In this document: positions 13,571 through 14,503 of the stretch, piece after piece
How the letters are laid out: every line of letters begins with the position of its first letter
Numbering within the stretch: position 1 is the stretch's first letter
From: an uncultured Clostridia bacterium
Lineage (GTDB): Bacteria > Bacillota > Clostridia > Oscillospirales > Acutalibacteraceae
Assembly: GCA_946626015.1 (NCBI GenBank)
Contig: CAMOTT010000035.1
Coordinates: 1-14,503 of the forward strand
Direction of reading: 5' to 3'
DNA length: 14,503 bases
Notes under the pieces: generated by a model
Told to the model about the DNA's origin: nothing
Seen by the model: the letters and a program-made list of their open reading frames with translations, nothing else
Database searches by the model: none
Made by a program: the position numbers and the translations under genes

Positions 13571-14503
13571 TGCAAACTTCAAAGCCGGAGATACTTGCGC
13601 CCGTGGGCAGCCCGGAGTCCCTTGCCGCGGCGGTGCGCTGCGGAGCTGACGCCGTCTACCTGGGCGGCAAAACCCTCAACGCCCGGAGGGGCGCCGGAAA
13701 TTTTGATAACGACGAACTTGCCCTTGCGGTGGAATATTGCCACAGCAGGGGCGTTAGGTTATACCTGACCCTGAACACCCTTGTGGGGGATAAAGAGATG
13801 GGCTCCGCCCTGGATATGCTGGAAACCGCCTGCAAAATCGGGGTGGACGCCATTATTATTCAGGATCTCGGGCTTATCAGACTTGCCCGTAAATACGCCC
13901 CGGAGATGCCGCTCCACGCCTCCACACAGATGTCCGTACAGGGCTTGGAGGGTATGGAGTTGCTCAAAGAGCTGGGCTTTACACGGGTGGTGCTGCCAAG
14001 GGAGATTTCAAAAAAACAACTTGAAAAGATCGTCAAACAAACGGAGCTGGAAACAGAGGCCTTTGTCCACGGCGCGCTGTGTATGTGCGTCTCCGGGCAA
14101 TGCTATATGAGCGCTGTCTTAGGCTCACGGAGCGGCAATCGCGGGCTTTGCGCCCAACCCTGCCGCCTGCCCTTTGCCGTTGAGAACGGCACAGGCTTTG
14201 ATCTGAGCCTTAAAGACCTTTCCCTTTTGGAGCACTTGAAAAACGAACCATACAATAAAGTGACCTCTTTCAAGATCGAGGGCAGGATGAAGCGCCCGGA
14301 ATATGTGGCGGCGGCGGTGACCGCCTGCCGCGCCGCGCGGGACGGAGAAGTACCGGAGGCCTTGCTCTCCGACCTGCAATCCGTGTTCTCAAGGACAGGC
14401 TTCACCGACGGGTACTATACCCGCGAGCTTGGCAGGTCCATGTTCGGCACCCGGCGCAAGGAGGACGTTACCGCCGCCGCGCCTGTGCTTTCAAGGCTTG
14501 CCG
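13570..14503 (+). CDS. U32-family (peptidase U32 / RNA hydroxylase-type) protein, partial at window end
   Basis: 311 codons are visible; the gene continues past the right edge. It begins MQTSKPEILAPVGSPESLAA, the standard U32 N-terminus, with a TIM-barrel-like pattern through residue about 160: GADAVYLGG at 25-33, YLTLNTLV at 65-72, DAIIIQDLG at 93-101, LHASTQMSV at 115-123. The family signature EAFVHGALC (163-171) follows. C171, C178, C194 and C198 are candidate ligands for the [4Fe-4S] cluster known in this family. FKIEGRMKRPEYV (234-246) and VFSRTGFTDGYY (272-283) then match the RlhA-like, longer clostridial branch. Characterised relatives hydroxylate RNA bases (RlhA on 23S rRNA, TrhP on tRNA) rather than cleave proteins, so an RNA-modifying role is likelier than protease activity; the exact target is unknown. 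ATG at 13570 overlaps zapA by one base and has GGAG 7 nt upstream. Confidence 0.88.
   Translation, partial: MQTSKPEILAPVGSPESLAAAVRCGADAVYLGGKTLNARRGAGNFDNDELALAVEYCHSRGVRLYLTLNTLVGDKEMGSALDMLETACKIGVDAIIIQDLGLIRLARKYAPEMPLHASTQMSVQGLEGMELLKELGFTRVVLPREISKKQLEKIVKQTELETEAFVHGALCMCVSGQCYMSAVLGSRSGNRGLCAQPCRLPFAVENGTGFDLSLKDLSLLEHLKNEPYNKVTSFKIEGRMKRPEYVAAAVTACRAARDGEVPEALLSDLQSVFSRTGFTDGYYTRELGRSMFGTRRKEDVTAAAPVLSRLA

Noticed and set aside
1..14503. CRISPR arrays, tRNA genes, insertion sequences, phage genes
   Set aside because: No regularly spaced repeats, no tRNA-like cloverleaf sequences in the gaps and no transposase or phage-like proteins were found.

Overview
The window looks like a chromosomal, housekeeping segment of a Clostridia-type Firmicute, probably from the Ruminococcaceae/Oscillospiraceae area. 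This is inferred from zapA and mutS2 lying close together, a short MetH without its activation domain, strong AGGAG-type ribosome binding sites, consensus TTGACA/TATAAT-like promoters and AT-rich gaps between moderately GC-rich genes. I see no phage, transposase, CRISPR or resistance genes.

Layout. At the left edge, on the minus strand, is the 5' part of an amino-acid ABC transporter binding lipoprotein (1-351). It diverges from a plus-strand TVP38/TMEM64 (VTT-domain) membrane protein (544-1284), and a shared promoter region of 192 nt lies between them. A strong bidirectional terminator (1301-1356) separates that gene from a long minus-strand run, 10011 down to 1361. In transcription order the run is: an ApgM-type phosphoglycerate mutase / proposed homoserine kinase, a CPBP-family (CAAX-protease-like) membrane protein that lacks the usual catalytic residues, a giant YfhO-family membrane protein, metF and metH. 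Gaps are 49-70 nt or overlaps, and the one convincing promoter is upstream of the first gene, so the run may be one transcription unit. A terminator-like hairpin sits just before the yfhO start and could split or attenuate it.

metF and metH form a coherent pair: MetF makes 5-methyl-THF and MetH uses it to methylate homocysteine. If the ApgM homologue is a homoserine kinase, the run would also touch the threonine branch of the aspartate family. The two membrane proteins between them have no clear link to methionine. Both end in acidic cytoplasmic tails.

Divergent from apgM is mutS2 (10173-12575), complete with ATPase and Smr domain. It is followed by about 640 nt without a protein gene (12576-13216). 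That gap holds a cluster of palindromes resembling a small non-autonomous repeat element, a bidirectional terminator, and a solitary 5S rRNA gene on the minus strand with its own terminator, leader hairpin, extended -10 promoter and A/T-rich upstream tract. No 16S or 23S is adjacent. Beyond it zapA (13217-13570) overlaps by one base the start of a U32-family gene (13570 to the window end, incomplete), probably an Fe-S dependent RNA hydroxylase of the RlhA/TrhP type.

The points most worth following up are the orphan 5S locus, the catalytically degenerate CPBP protein next to YfhO, the hairpin between SD and start of yfhO, the activation-domain-less MetH with no visible reactivation partner, and the palindromic element after mutS2.
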